Assembly (NCBI GenBank): GCA_002495185.1 | Contig: DAEB01000002.1 | Coordinates: 1 to 5,403 of the forward strand | DNA from: Thermoplasmata archaeon UBA184 | GTDB lineage: Archaea > Thermoplasmatota > Thermoplasmata > Lutacidiplasmatales > UBA184 | Reading direction: 5' to 3' | DNA length: 5,403 nt | Shown here: positions 4,965 through 5,403 of the stretch, piece after piece | Position numbering within the stretch: the first letter of the stretch is position 1 | Layout of the letters: every line of letters begins with the position of its first letter | Made by a program: the position numbers and the translations under genes | The notes under the pieces: model-generated | The model's input: the letters and a program-made list of their open reading frames with translations, nothing else | Told to the model about the DNA's origin: nothing | The model's database searches: none

Positions 4965-5403
4965 CTACCGCCCGTCGAGGAACCGGCGAACGCGGGCGGG
5001 AGTGAAGTTCTCCGTTCCGTCGAGACGGGCTCCGTCCCATCGGATGAGGAGGGGGAACACGTCGTTCGGTCGGACGTATTGATCGACCAGAGCGTGCTGG
5101 TTCCCCGGCCGGTTCGCGTCGACCACGGTGACCTCGTGTCCCCGTCGTCCCGCGACGTCCAGAACCAGATTGAGCGAGGTCATCTGGTCGGGAGGAAGGT
5201 ACCATTCCAGATCGGCCTCGGAGACGGAACCGTCAGACGCGGGGTGCGCGGCCCGGCTTCGTCGACGAACGTTGGCGTCCTCCCTCACCCCCAGCATGTC
5301 CCCCACGAACATCCCCGAGAGGCGAGACGAAAGGCCGGCTCCCGCGTCCCGCAGGGACGGCACCGTCCGCGGTTCTCCTGCCACGAAGAGGGTGAGGCGC
5401 GGC
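4965..5403 (-). CDS. Cysteine-free thioredoxin-fold-like protein, N-terminus cut by window edge
   Basis: Minus-strand frame ending at TAG (4967-4965) and still open at the right edge. A GTG at 5384 could start it, but the codons before it read PRLTLF and continue into VAGEPRT, a likely beta strand running across that GTG, and no ribosome site precedes it. The true start is therefore probably outside. Counting from GTG 5384, the last 80 or so residues look like a thioredoxin-type order: strand DLEWYLPP (58-65), helix from DQMTSLNLVLDVAGRRG (66-82), strand HEVTVVDANRPG (83-94), helix NQHALVDQYV, strand with FPLLIRWDG where thioredoxins carry their cis-proline, then FTPARVRRFLDG. The usual CxxC position reads PPDQ and there is no cysteine in the visible protein, so thiol redox chemistry is unlikely. 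The N-terminal LTLFVAG followed by a helix recalls KaiB-like proteins, weakly. Function unknown. Confidence 0.72.
   Translation of the reverse strand, partial: PRLTLFVAGEPRTVPSLRDAGAGLSSRLSGMFVGDMLGVREDANVRRRSRAAHPASDGSVSEADLEWYLPPDQMTSLNLVLDVAGRRGHEVTVVDANRPGNQHALVDQYVRPNDVFPLLIRWDGARLDGTENFTPARVRRFLDGR

Overview
This is a GC-rich window (roughly two thirds G+C by eye) that looks archaeal. The tRNA gene encodes no CCA end and has an AT-rich box about 30 bases upstream, as an archaeal TATA box would be. The few AT-rich islands sit at TATA distance from genes, and the adenylosuccinate synthetase carries an archaeal-looking GDEAKGK motif. The proteins lack the strong acidic bias of haloarchaea. 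My best guess is a high-GC Thermoplasmatota-type euryarchaeon; this is inference from sequence style, not a database match.

Layout. Bases 1-1020 hold, on the minus strand, most of a PLP-dependent class I aminotransferase whose C-terminus lies beyond the left edge. A short AT-rich divergent spacer separates it from purA (plus strand, to 2497), followed 9 bases later by a LysO/DUF340-family membrane exporter (2507-3376). A complete tRNA-Val(CAC) lies at 3414-3486. After T-tracts and a palindrome comes a 79-residue charged protein of unknown function (3570-3809), then a spacer with three small hairpins, then a zinc-dependent alcohol dehydrogenase (3918-4904). The right end holds, on the minus strand and converging on the dehydrogenase, a protein with a thioredoxin-like C-terminal region and no cysteines, whose N-terminus lies beyond the right edge.

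How they fit together. Most genes are metabolic: amino-group transfer, the first committed step from IMP to AMP (which consumes aspartate), a likely amino-acid exporter, and an oxidoreductase. The aminotransferase/purA pair could be linked through aspartate, and purA-lysO spacing suggests co-transcription, but neither link is proven here. The least explained part is 3515-3881: the small charged protein, the palindrome at its promoter and the hairpins after it. I see no mobile element, CRISPR array, toxin-antitoxin pair or defence system, and no gene-free stretch longer than about 110 bases.
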